Source: Blasia pusilla (lineage: Eukaryota; Marchantiophyta; Marchantiopsida; Blasiales). Taken from it: DNA of 64,000 nt. The notes under the pieces are model-generated. The model did no database searches. It saw only the letters and a list, made by a program, of their open reading frames with translations, and had not been told where the DNA came from. Positions 26,416-37,788 of the stretch are shown here, one piece after another. The stretch is from assembly GCA_050084515.1 (NCBI GenBank), contig CM114272.1:20522001-20586000 (forward strand), in the 5' to 3' direction. The position numbers and the translations under genes were made by a program. How positions within the stretch are numbered: the stretch's first letter is position 1; every line of letters starts with the position of its first letter.

Positions 26416-27770
26416 TTTTCTTCTTCGTTGGTCGCTTACGGATCTAGATCAATGTGTATAGGCACGTATGTGGAATTCTTTACAAGAAGATCAACCTTAG
26501 ATTGTGGAGAGTTGATGTTCAAAAGATCCTGGTGCGGTGTAGGTGTACGTGTGAGTCCAAAGTGTGCCTTGACGCGCAGATTAATCGATCTGTGCATCTG
26601 AAAGCTGCAGTGACTCAGTGAGACTTAACCCCTGTCCATCTCCATGAAGCACTCAAGCCCCATTGAGCTCACACTCTCCCATGCCTCAGATTTCCGCCAC
26701 CAGCCAATGGTTTCAAACAAGCTCCTCCCTCCTCTCCCGCCCCGAACCCGGCCTCTTCTTCTACCGGTAGCTTTGATGACCTTCAACCCCGAAAGTTAGA
26801 TTTACCCAGGATGAATAGGAGGATTACTTCATATGGAAAAGTTGAGGTTCTTTCCGATAGAAAGAATTCTCTGTCTTGCTAATATGCTATGTGGACCGAG
26901 CGTTCAGATTGGTAGTCACATCGTTCCAGCCCGAAGCTACGATGGCGGTGGAACGGAAAACTACCGTTTGGCTTGCCCCCGTCAGAGGGCTTGCACGATT
27001 ACCATTGTCAGGAAGATGGAGGCCGACGTAATCTTGGACGTTCTGCCGTAAGGAAAAGATAGATGATGAAGGATTCTAAAGATGCCTTCGCCCATGACCC
27101 GGTCTCGATGCAGATTTGACGATAGAGTGTAGAAAGCTCGGAAAAGAAATACAAGAAGTGAGAGTCGGGAATTTCAAGCACACTCGGCCAAAGTGTAGGA
27201 GAGGTGAGTCCCGAAAATCAATGACTTTTCGTAGAATGATCGGCACAACACGCGTCGCCGGTAGTTGTGAACACAGAAACTTTCGAGATATATCGGAGGT
27301 AGCGAGTAAGTCCATCAAACCAGCAATTCCATGATTTCATTTTCCCCACTTTGTTTCTCGGAGTAAATCTTGGGCATTTTGGCATCTCTCAAAGAACCGT
27401 CCTTTAGGAATCAGATCTCATCCACCATAGTCCTTAGGATCGATTCTACACCGGATTAGCGTTGTGAACTAAGATGGTGGGTCTGGTAATACTTAGGCCA
27501 TCCAGATATATGTTGATCAGTTCTTTCAATCCTCACAAACTTTTCCTTTGCCTTGAAAGAAAGAGCCCAACACATCTCGTTCCGGAGGGAGCTGAAGGCT
27601 CGTATAAATGATTTTTCTTAAGGTTAGATATGGCAGTTGCTAACATCTGAATGTGATAGCTTTGAAAGGTTTCGAATATTGTTTTCACATGAATTTTCTT
27701 CAAATTACTTTATTTCTGTCTCTGTTTGTGTATCTATGGTCGATAGGCTACGACATGCACTCCATAATGA

Positions 27771-27910
<140 letters not shown>

Positions 27911-28794
27911 GGTCGCAACTGATGACACTACTTAATGAGTATAGTCTCTATGGTTACAAGGCTACAACCAGAGATAAATTGCACAAACCTATACGACCAG
28001 AGATAGACACGCACACCACCACACTTGCCATTCGACACCACTTTGGAAACATGATGAATCAATCCACAAAACAAAACCGATGCCATAAATTAGAGAGAAG
28101 AGTGTCGATCAATAACTCAATAGAAAGAGAGGAGATACTTATTGAATACTGAGTCTCTCTCTGTGTCAATCAATGGACCGTTCATTGAATCGCAAAGAGG
28201 CTGAATTCGGATGGGAGCATCTTCGGGCACTCGAATTCTCGAGGATAAAAAGCCATGAGAAAAAAACTGGACGCTCTGAAAATTTCGAGTCTAAAATGTC
28301 TCGAAAGTCATGTTGAGCGATCTGCTCGAGAATCTGTCCCTGGTATAGCTTTCGGTCTCCTTGGAAGATGTGGGAAGTGGAGGAGATATGTGAGAGCTGC
28401 TCGGGAGGGCGTTCTCGAATCGAGAGTTTTGCAACCTTTAGAAACAGGAGATCGCATCTTAAGCGGAGATTAGGGAAGAAGGTTCAGCCGGTTCTGTCAA
28501 GGAGTAGGAATCCAATCGACTACAAGAGATTTACCCTGAACATTCGAGAAGAGATTTACCTTGAAATTGGCTTCGCCCCTTCGCCTCAATAATGAGTGTA
28601 AGAGTTTCATCTTCAATGTTTTCCCTTCACCTTGGATTGATAAATCCACCACCTTCAATTTTTTGATGCCTCCACAACTATAACCACCTTCCTCAGTTTT
28701 GTTCGACAACAATAGTGTTAAGTACGCTCCAACTTAGAGAGAGCCATTATTTTATTTGCACTTCTAAAACTGGTGAATTCACAGGTGTCACACC

Positions 28795-28862
28795 AGATCT
28801 CGTTATTTCAAAAAGCATCTGAAAAGTACCTTATCAAATCAAATCTTTTTGAAATAAGATCT
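28795..28862. repeat. Hairpin, 18-bp arms
   Basis: The left arm is AGATCT-cgt-TATTTCAAAAAG (28795-28815) and the right arm is CTTTTTGAAATAAGATCT (28845-28862). They pair over 18 bp with a three-base bulge and a loop of 29 nt. It lies about 120 bp inside the minus-strand Helitron terminus at 28985 and may be part of that element. Confidence 0.8.
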
Positions 28863-28910
28863 GCTTCAAATATTTTAGCTCTTTCTCATATGTGTACATC
28901 TTACTACTTT

Positions 28911-28985
28911 TGGAGGAGGCTTCACTTCTTTGGGAAACAGAGTTAGCAAGAGAAGTAACCCCCATCTCCTCACATTATAGTATAG
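28911..28985 (-). mobile_element. Helitron 5' terminus (minus orientation)
   Basis: Read on the minus strand it gives CTATACTATAATGTGAGG, then a ggggttact block and cccaaagaagtgaagcc. This is the same terminus family as 24891 and 29107, but inverted and lacking the first T. It directly abuts ccttccataagcaatcg, which is internal sequence of the plus-strand element. The join is therefore a rearrangement, not a clean insertion. Confidence 0.75.
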
Positions 28986-29309
28986 CCTTCCATAAGCAAT
29001 CGTTTTTCTTACTTGCAATCTGCTCTTGGTGGTCCCTCCTTTTTTTACTATAATTATCTAATTGTTTTGAAATTTTAATATGCTCTTTTTAAATTTGCAG
29101 TGAATATCTATACTATAATGCGAGGAGGTAGGGTGGTTACCTCTTTTGGAAAAATAAATGGTTATTTTTTTTCCCAAAGAAGTGAAGCCTTCCATAAGCA
29201 ATCGTTTTTCTTAGTTGCAATATGCTCTTGGTGGTCCCTCTTTTTTTTTACTATAATTATCTAATTGTATTGAAATTTTAATATGCTCTTTTTAAATTTG
29301 CAGTGAATA
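28986..29309 (+). repeat. Tandem duplication at the Helitron start (period 202 bp)
   Basis: Unit 28986-29107 (ccttccataagcaatcg ... gcagtgaata) recurs at 29188-29309 with a few substitutions and a T-run length change. The intact Helitron 5' end at 29107 lies between the two units. The duplication probably arose by unequal exchange between Helitron termini. Confidence 0.85.
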
Positions 29310-29347
29310 ATATTGTATATGCGGAGTGAGGCTAACTAGCTTACGCC

Positions 29348-29626
29348 ATGTCAACTCTCTCATCAAGATGCAAGAGGCCGACAATTGTGGAAGAAATTGT
29401 AATAAATAGGAGTCCTGAATATTTGGTAGAGAGAGATGAACATAGATTTTCATTATCTCGCTCTGAACGAAAACGAAAATTGTTTGATGTGGACCCTACA
29501 TTTTTTGCTCCTATTTCAAATGGTTTCAATGAGACTGAGGAGGTTAGAGAAGTCTCAATATGCGAGGAAATTGTGATTACTCTCAATAGTAATGAGAGAT
29601 ACTCAGAGATATTTGTCTGGTCTTAA
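29348..29626 (+). CDS. Helitron accessory ORF 1 (92 aa), unknown
   Basis: The start codon lies in gccATGtc about 240 bp after the Helitron 5' end. The protein is charged (many Glu, Arg, Ser), with no signal peptide, membrane segment or known motif. An overlapping ORF (29592-29780, Asp/Ser/Tyr-rich, 62 aa) may be the continuation after splicing or a frameshift: it has the same acidic character and ends shortly before the next ORF. Both could be N-terminal exons of the Rep-helicase transcript. No function is assigned. Confidence 0.4.
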   Translation: MSTLSSRCKRPTIVEEIVINRSPEYLVERDEHRFSLSRSERKRKLFDVDPTFFAPISNGFNETEEVREVSICEEIVITLNSNERYSEIFVWS

Positions 29627-30055
29627 AGAACTTGACGATGGAGAATATTCCTCCACTTCCCTCTATGATTCTGAGGGATGGTATGTTGGTGATGAGTTCG
29701 ACCTCGAATATAGGTGTATGGATTATGGGGATTTAGACATAAGTGCAGATAGTCATAGTCGAGATATTGGAGATAAGTAGCTTAGAGAGTACTATCTATT
29801 GTGTATATCCGATTAATCATCAAATCCATGTTGGTTTTGTTCTCAGATATGTCTGTTTGAGATTATTGAGTTGAGCAAACGATCAAGTTTCATTTCTTTG
29901 GGAGTGGTGTGACTCAAAAAAGTAAGTCTTCTTTGCTTGTGTTCTAATATTCACGTGTGGAGATTTAGTATCCTTTTCTATTGAGTATTTCTTTCATTAT
30001 TTTGATATATTCCTTTATTTAAATAATTGTGTGGATAATGCAGAATACTTTATAA

Positions 30056-30628
30056 ATGAGTGTTGACGAAGTACGCTATAGCGATGGTGAGTTCTATGTT
30101 CCTCTTGATGAACAAGAAAGGGATTATACACCTATAGATGTTGACGTCATAGAGGTGATACAAATAGCAAGTCCGGAGTATGTCCCCTCGCCGATCGTTG
30201 AAAATAGGAATAATGCTTCAAGTCCTGGCTATGTTCCATTGCCGATTTTTGAAAATATGGATAAGGCTTTAAGTCCTAGCTATGAACCATTGCCAATTTG
30301 CGAAAATGGGATTAATGCTCCTAATGTTAGCATAAGCCCTTTGAGAAATGGTCAGAGTTGTTATGATGAGAGTGCATCTAGGATTTTAACCACACCTGTG
30401 GTGAATCATCATTCTATTTCACAAGAAGTAGTTGGAGGTCAGGAGGGAGAAGGAGATACAGATTCCACACATGATTGCATCCCTTCATCAGACCCTATAG
30501 CATCTAGCCACTCATTTGTACGTGATTGTTACGGGTCGGGGTCATGGGAAATTAGTGATTGTCATTCAATTTGCTCTGAGGACTCAAGTGAGATGAGTAC
30601 GGCCGAGTCTCATTGCCCGTTAGAATGA
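30056..30628 (+). CDS. Helitron accessory ORF 2 (190 aa), acidic with tandem repeats
   Basis: An uninterrupted 190-codon frame begins shortly after a possible acceptor (ataatgcag). Residues about 40-92 contain three tandem 16-20-residue units: SPEYVPSPIVEN, SPGYVPLPIFEN and SPSYEPLPICEN. The rest is acidic and Ser-rich, ending SEDSSEMSTAESHC. No domain is recognised. Its position between the Helitron terminus and the Rep-helicase suggests an element-encoded protein, or an upstream exon, rather than a host gene. The frame stays open although the helicase downstream is broken. Confidence 0.5.
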   Translation: MSVDEVRYSDGEFYVPLDEQERDYTPIDVDVIEVIQIASPEYVPSPIVENRNNASSPGYVPLPIFENMDKALSPSYEPLPICENGINAPNVSISPLRNGQSCYDESASRILTTPVVNHHSISQEVVGGQEGEGDTDSTHDCIPSSDPIASSHSFVRDCYGSGSWEISDCHSICSEDSSEMSTAESHCPLE

Positions 30629-30792
30629 TTTTCCTATTTCATATTTTTATAAAAACTTCAGTTATGTGTAAATTTATTTTTTAATATAGATTATAATATT
30701 CACAGTTTTCTGTACAATTTTTTCTCTTTTTTCTATTATTTTTTATATATTGATAATATATATTTTGGTCGGATGGTTGATATTATCACAAG

Positions 30793-31017
30793 ATGCATGA
30801 ATCTCAAGAGGAACCATCGAGGCGAGATGAAAAAAGACCATTCGCAGACATCACCAATGTAGTGTCCTTACCTAATGTGGAGAATGATCACCACCTTTCA
30901 TGTAGTGCTCCATCTTCTATACGGATTTCGGAGGAAACAGAGAAGCTTGCATATAAGAAGGTTAGAAGGGTTGCTTCTCAAAGAAATAGAAGGCGCTTCA
31001 TGATATACGATTCGTAA
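30793..31017 (+). CDS. Helitron ORF 3 with KRPFADITNV motif (74 aa), likely upstream exon
   Basis: Residues about 14-23 read KRPFADITNV, similar to the (R/K)xPLxDITN phrase often found at the start of plant Helitron helicase-like proteins. The C-terminus is basic (KKVRRVASQRNRRR). The region just after it (ttatcatctccaatg|taagg, about 31031) looks like the SSPM exon end that recurs in the exon array downstream, so this is probably spliced into the Rep-helicase transcript. A stop at 31015 precedes that donor, which means either an alternative splice or damage. Confidence 0.4.
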   Translation: MHESQEEPSRRDEKRPFADITNVVSLPNVENDHHLSCSAPSSIRISEETEKLAYKKVRRVASQRNRRRFMIYDS

Positions 31018-31148
31018 CTCATTCAACGGCTTTATCATCTCCAATGTAAGGATACTTAGCATTATGATTATAGAATGATATCGTAACCATATGTGCACAC
31101 TCTAGATTTTTTGTGTGACTTTAATATCTTTCATGTTTGTGATGTAGA

Positions 31149-32130
31149 CTTCCAAATCCATTGAACCCGAAACGATTACGTGATATACATCAAATTGTGA
31201 GAGCTCAAGGACAAAAGCGAAGACATGCTAAATTAGTTGAATTGAGATCTATTGAAGCTGTTGTGAATGTTCCATTGATGGAAGAATTACAACCAACCAT
31301 CATCGATGGCCCACCAAACGCAAATATTAGAAGGTATTTATTTATGTATAACATTTCTACTTTTTATTATAATAATATTTATAATTTATTTTCGTATTAT
31401 GACTTTTTTTATTCTTTGTTCAGGTTGGTAGCAACACCTTCCAATCGAAATCTTCATGCTTTAATAGACTCTACATCGTCTCCAATGTACGTTTCATCCA
31501 TTCATTCATTTCTTTCTTTTTATTGGTGTTTTTTAATTTAATTTTTTTAATTTAATTATTTTGACTTGATTTTTTTTAATATTGTTTTTCTTAGTCTTCC
31601 ACTTCCGTCCAACCCTTGGGGATTACATGCTATGCTTCAAGTTGCACGAGCGCAAGGCCAGAGAAGAAGGCACCATAATTTGGCCCAAGCGAATGTTCAT
31701 CAATTGTCTGTGAATGTTCTTCCTAGAGAGGAAGTTGAGGCTATGACTAATAATGACTTTCATACTCAAGCTAATACAAGGTATGCTTTACATACTTCTA
31801 TTATTGATGCTTCTTACTTGATCTTAAATTTTTATGAATGATCTCTAATAAACAAAATTTTGCAGGCCAATTATGGTACGTTATGAAGTTGAAGCTATTC
31901 CAAACTCTGGGAGTGTGGTCTTTCCATCTCCAATGTATATTTCTAAACTATATATTCAAATTTAATAGATAGATGTTTATATGTATATTTATTCTTATTA
32001 TAATCATATATATTAATTTCTTAACCTCTGCTTGCAATCTTCCAATTCCTACCAATCCTCTACGATTATCTCACATGCTTCAAGTTGCTTGAGCTGAGGG
32101 CCAAAGAAGAAGACATGCTCTTTTAGATGA
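31149..32130 (+). repeat. Triplicated exon array at the N-terminus of the Rep-helicase
   Basis: Three exons encode variants of one module. They start at about 31149 (PNPLNPKRLRDIHQIVRAQGQKRRHA), 31595 (PLPSNPWGLHAMLQ, VARAQGQRRRH) and 32040 (PIPTNPLRLSHMLQ, AEGQRRRHA). Each is preceded by an intron of about 75-120 nt and a short exon ending in SSPM or SPM before a GT donor (about 31482 and 31936). The third copy has CGA changed to a TGA stop at 32090-32092. The array reads as tandem duplication of a two-exon unit. Confidence 0.7.
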
Positions 32131-35100
32131 ACTACATGAGATTGCACATGTTGGCGATTCGTTGATAAGTAATGATGCTAATGGACCTAATCATGAAGGC
32201 CACATGGAAGTGAATGAAGACAATGTATCTGCCTGGATTCCAAATGTGGGATCACATTTGGATGAAGTACATGAGATTGCACATGTTTGTGATCCGTTGT
32301 TTAGGAGCGATGCCAATGCAGCCAATCGTGAAGGCGACATGGAAGAAAATGAAGACAATGCACATGCCTCGATTCCAAATGTGGGATCTAGAAGGGTTGT
32401 GAACTTGAAAAAGTTGCTCAATATTGCACGTATTCCTAACTTTGAAGAGAAGCACATTCGAATTCTTAGGTTGGGAGATCGTATTGATAGTATGACTGGC
32501 CGTTTTAGTGTTGGACTTATGAATGTTGTTTGTCCGACTTGCAATGCTCTATATTGGAAGTGTGAGAGAGTGAAGTATACTAGGTTTATAAGCTCGCCTT
32601 TTAGTATATGTTGTGGGCATGGTAAGATTCAATTACCATATTTGATAGCTTCACCTTCTATACTAGCAGAATTACTTTCTGGTATGACTGCAAATAGTCT
32701 TCATTTTTTGCGTAACGCACGTGCCTATAATAATGCTCTTCAATTGGCATCTACTGGGGCACATGTGACAGAGCAACGAGGCGGTACAGGAAACTTCAAG
32801 ATTCAAGGTGGTGCGTATCATTCTATTGGACCTCTACATGCTGAAAGTGGTGCTCCTCCACAATTTGCGCAAATTTATATTCATGATGATGAGCATCAGA
32901 TGGAACATAGAAGAAGGATTATGACTGGAGATTATCGTGATCAATTGAGGCCAGAGATCTTAAGGGGATTACAAGATATGTTACATGCCCATAATCCATA
33001 TGTGGCTTTATTTCGAAATGTGGCTATTGATCCATGTAATTCTGACTTTCATATTGTTCTTAAGTGTAGTAAGCGAGGTCTTGATGCAAAACGATACACC
33101 TTGCCTGTTGCTTCAGAGATTGCAGCTATCTTGCATGGAGATGGGAGTGAGCCAGTAGAAGGACGTGATATTATTGTTCGCTTACATGGAGGAGGGATTC
33201 GTCGTCTGTTAGAATTGAATGAAGCATATATCCCATTGCACTTTGTTTTGCCTTTTGTTTATGGTGAAGCAGGTTGGCATCCTGGGATACCTTTGCAAGT
33301 GCAACATGATCATAGAGATGATCCTCCGTTAAGAGGGTATGCTATGATGGATGAAGGTAGAGATGATATTGTACAAGGAGAAATTCAAGGTGAGGTTACT
33401 ACTCATGAGGCGAGTTCAAAGACGATCACTACTTTACAATTTGCTTCATTCAGACTTCAAATGCGAGCTAACGGTATGGATAATAATCGGTTGTTGAGGT
33501 TTGGTCGTCTTACTCAAGAATATATGGTGGATATGTATCGACTATCTAAAATGCAACGACTAACTTGGATACGATTGCATCAAAAAGAGTTGAGAGTTGA
33601 TTTATACCAAAGTGAGATGCCATGACTCGGCATGATGTGAACGGTCAAGGCATAGGAGACGTATTATCTTACCTTCGTCTTTCATAGGAGGACTCGTCAC
33701 ATGCATCAATTGTACCATGATGCTATGGCCATTGTGAGACATTTTGGGAAGCCTGACTACTTTTTGACAATGACTTGCAATCCTAAATGGCCAGAGATTA
33801 CCTCTGCTCTACTGCATGGTCAATCAACGTCCGATCGTCCTGACCTGGTTGTACGTGTTTTCCAACAAAAGAAGAAGGAGTTGTTGAGACTTATATTGGA
33901 TAAGCATATTTTGGGTCGAGTGGTGGGATGCATTCATGTGGTCGAGTTCCAAAAGAGAGGACTACCACATGTGCATATCCTAATTATTGTTGCCTCTGAG
34001 GATAAGCCAAGGACAACCTCTGATTATGACGATATTATATCAGCTGAGATTCCGAATCCCATGACTCATCCTAGGCTACATTCTACTGTAAGAAATTGTA
34101 TGATTCATGGTCCGTGTGGAGTAGCACATCCAACTGCACCTTGCACTGATAAAACGACAAAAAAATGTTCCAAAGGATACCCAATGCCGTTTGCAACAAT
34201 GACAATGGAGAATGAGGATGGATATCCTATTTATAAGAGGTAATTCATTGGTTTTGTTGTTTATTTCGTCATTTGAAGTTCTTCTATTAGTGTGCTATCT
34301 TTTTTCCCCAACTATTAAGATACTTCTATATGTGTTTATGCAGGCGAGATAATGGCAGATTGATAAATAAGTCCAATCATGACTTTGATAATCGTTGGGT
34401 GGTTCCATACAATCCAATGTTATGTACTTTATTTGATTGTCATATCAATTTGGAGATAACAAATAGCATCTTGGCAGTAAAGTACTTTTATAAGTATGTG
34501 TACAAAGGATCTGATGCCATATCATATACCTTGGCAAATACTACATCAGGAGAGGATACTATTGATGAGACATCATTATATCTTGATGCAAGGTATTTTG
34601 ATCCCTTCTATCTTTCAAGATCTTGCAATTTTTCCTAGAATATATTGCGGGAGTCTAACAATATTTATATTGTATGGTATAGAGGTATGTTTCTTCTTCA
34701 GAAGCATGTTGGCGAATCTTCAAGTTTAGTCTACATGCAGAGCAACCAAGTATTGTGAGATTGATTGTTCATCTTCCAGACAGTCAAATGGTATATTTTC
34801 ATGGGCAAGATTCATTGGGTAATATTTTGGAGCGAAGTAAGGAAACCACTCTTACTCAATGGTTTGCAACCAATGTTTCTGATTCAACTACGCGACAATA
34901 TCTTTATTTGGAGTTCCCTTCTCATTACTCTTGGAATAAGAAGCAATGGCATCCGCGTATACCTGCGCGAAAAGGATGTGGACATCCCATTGGACGTCTG
35001 TATATGACAAATCCAGGTAAACTTTCGATACTTTGTTAAGATACAATTTTTAAGGAAAAAATTGAGTATCTGAGAGTCTTCACGCTTCCTTCCTAATACT

Positions 35101-37637
35101 TTTTTTTTTTTTGCTAATCCTAGCTGAAGGGAAGCGTCATTGGTTACGATTACTTCTCCATCATGTGAGAGGAGCTCAATCATATCAAGATTTGAGAACC
35201 ATCGATGGTGTAGTTTATCCTACCTTCAAAGAGACCGCTATTTAGATGGGACTTTTGGAGGACGATAGAGAGATCTTGTCTTGCTTTGAAGAGGCGGTTG
35301 TCATTCGTACTGGCTATTCATTACGTCTACTCTTTGCCATATAATCTTCTATATAATACACCTTCCCTTCCGGCTATGGTGTGGGAATATTTTTTGGTTC
35401 CACTGACAGAAGATCTTCTACATCAAATGCGTGAGGTAATAGGCATGGCTTTTGTTGAGTCAATTTTTTTCTTATTTCTCTAACGAATATTTTAGGTACT
35501 TTATTTATGTTTTAACTTCTATATTTGTTGCTTGTAATAGAGAATTGGTATTCCGACCCTTCCATTGGATGTTCATATTATTAATCTTGCGTTATTGGAG
35601 GTCCATTACCATCTTCAAGATCATGGTAAAAGTATGGCGGACTTCCCGGACATGCCTCAACCAAATTTCCAAGCTCGTGATTTATCTATTTCGCGTCTAG
35701 AAGAAGAAGAGCTCTCCTACGATCATGATATTCTTTGTGAACGTGTGAGAGCAGGAGAGATGTCTTTAAATGATGGACAACGCGCGATTTGGGAAGTTAT
35801 TTGTAATGCTTTTCGCGATATCTTACACGATGCGCCACCTTCTGTAAGTGGATATTATTTATAGTATATTTTATTATTAATTTCTTACACTTTATATTTA
35901 TTTATGTTTTCTTTTAAAGTGCTTTTCTGTAACAAAAAATATGGATTTTTCAGGCAAAACTTTTCTTTATTGATGGTCCTGGCGGAACAGGAAAAACATT
36001 TGTGTACAACCTTCTTCTTGCAATGGTACGGAGCGAGGGTCATATAGCTCTTGCAGCTTGCATCTTCGGGATTGCCGCTTTATTATTGGATGGAGGTAAA
36101 TCTTTGCTCATTCTCGATTCAAGATTCCTATCCAAGTACATGAAAGTTCCACTTGCAAGTAAGTCTAGATTTAAGATTTATTTTCCTTTTATGGCATGCA
36201 TATTATTGTTTTATTTTTTGATTATCCTTCATAAATGTTCCTCAGATATTGTTTTGTTATTGATTTTCCAGCCTATCGGTCAATAGTCATATGGCCCGTC
36301 TTATACAAAAGGCGAAGTTGATTGTGTGGGATGAAGCTCATATGACCCATCGTCACGCATTTGAGGCTGTTAATCGTACTTTCCAAGATATCATGGGTTT
36401 GATGGATCCTCGATTACGAGATTTGCCTTTTGGGGGGAAAATCATTTTATTTGGTGGTGACTTTCGACGACTTCTTCCAGTTGTTCGTCGTGGAGATTGT
36501 GCCACAGTTGTGCGTGCAACACGTAAGAGATCTCCTATTTGGTTTGACGTGAGATTATTGAAACTCACTACCAACATGAGAGTCAATACTGTACAAGGTA
36601 TTAAAGAATAAACCTAAGATTTCACCTATTTCATTTCATGTGGTTTTTGTTTATTTTTAATATTTACTAATTTCTTCATCTTATATTTATTATCAGGATA
36701 TGCACGAGAAGAGCAAGAAGCCTTTGCAAAGTGGTTATTAGAGGTAGGAGAGGGTCGTGTACCGCTACATTTGGACCTTGGAGAGGATTTTATACAAGTT
36801 CCGGATGTGATAATTGTTAAAACCACAAGGATCAATGATTTCATTGATATTGTTTATGGACACGATGTTCATAAGTGGAGTGATATTTATATCTTGAGGG
36901 GTACATCCATTTTGTCAACCAAGAATACTACTGTGGATATTATAAACGGAGAAATCATGTCTCGATTTCCAGGAGAGGTAATATTCATATTCTTGAATAT
37001 CATTATTCTATTTTGATTGTTCTACTGCTATATTTTTCTATAATCTCTCTAATTATTAATGATTTATTTTGTTTTTGCAAGAGCATACTTTCTTGAGTGC
37101 TGATTCTGTTTCCGACGATGAGATGAGACTTGTTTATCCAACAGAATTTTTGAATACATGTTTACCATCTGGATTGCCACCTCATTGTTTGACTTTGAAG
37201 ATTGGAGCTCCGATAATGCTATTACGGAATATGAATGGAGCAAAGGGACAAGCAAACGGGACTCGGCTGGTGATAGTCGGGCCGATCGACATCTTATAGA
37301 TGCAACAATTATCACGGGAAAAAACATTGGAGCTCGAGTTTTCATTCCACGCATTCCATTGATTGCTTCTGATTCCGGCCTACCTTTTGATTTACGACGA
37401 TTTCAATTTCCTATCCGTCCTACTTTTGCAATGACTATTAATAAGTCTCAAGGTCAAACATTAGATAGAGTTGGTATTTACCTGCCTAATCCCGTATTTT
37501 CTCATGGGCAATTGTATGTTGCCTTGTCAAGAGTAGGCTCGAGGAATTCTATTCATATTATGATAGATAATGAAAATGCTACTAACAAAATAGGTATTTA
37601 TACTAGGAATGTTGTATATAATGAAGTGATAAATTAA
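32120..37637 (+). pseudogene. Helitron Rep-helicase (RepHel), intron-containing and disrupted
   Basis: N-terminal part 32162-33625: CPTCNALYW, QFAQIYIHDDEHQ, PVASEIAAILHGDGSE and FVYGEAGWHPG are hallmarks of plant Helitron helicase-like proteins. Rep part: GKPDYFLTMTCNP, the HUH motif LPHVHIL (33968-33976), and the Tyr pair in KYFYKYVYKG (34483 and 34495). These nick DNA and join it during rolling-circle transposition. PIF1-type helicase: Walker A GPGGTGKT (35975-35998), WDEAHM, FGGDFRRLLPVV, LTTNMR, GLPPHCLTLKIGAPIMLLRN and FAMTINKSQGQT. GT-AG introns are clear at 34241-34343, 34593-34684, about 35013-35123, 35436-35540, 35844-35953, 36161-36271, 36598-36697 and about 36979-37082. Lesions: frameshifts near 33615-33690, TAG at 35243-35245, and frameshifts near 35340, 36095 and 37280. 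The gene is inactive as it stands, though motif retention suggests recent loss. Confidence 0.92.
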
Positions 37638-37757
37638 ATTAAAGTAACATTATATATGTGAAGTTTTATATTGATAGGCATTTCCTAAATTTTGTAATAC
37701 TTCATTTATTGATATTCACTTATTGGTATGATTAATTTTACATATGCTAAATTTTGA

Positions 37758-37788
37758 TGCCGGTGCATCGCACGGGCATTCTTACTAG
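37758..37788 (+). other. Helitron 3' terminal hairpin and CTAG end
   Basis: TGCCGGTGC (37758-37766), loop ATC, and GCACGGGCA (37770-37778) pair with one mismatch. CTAG follows at 37785-37788 and then T. The hairpin acts as the rolling-circle termination signal in Helitrons. The same hairpin core recurs at 19519-19535. Confidence 0.9.

Larger units (their letters stand above)
29107..37788 (+). mobile_element. Formerly autonomous Helitron, 8.7 kb
   Basis: The 5' end is A|TCTATACTATAATGCGAGG. The 3' end is the hairpin TGCCGGTGC-atc-GCACGGGCA (37758-37778) followed ten nucleotides later by CTAG|T. Both match the Helitron consensus (TC...CTRR, insertion between A and T, no target duplication). 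Inside is a plus-strand, intron-containing Rep-helicase gene with HUH, tandem-Tyr and PIF1-type helicase motifs, preceded by accessory ORFs. Several frameshifts and stops make it non-functional as it stands. The start could instead be the similar terminus at 24891, giving 12.9 kb. I prefer 29107 because it is closest to the genes and fully intact. Confidence 0.9.
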
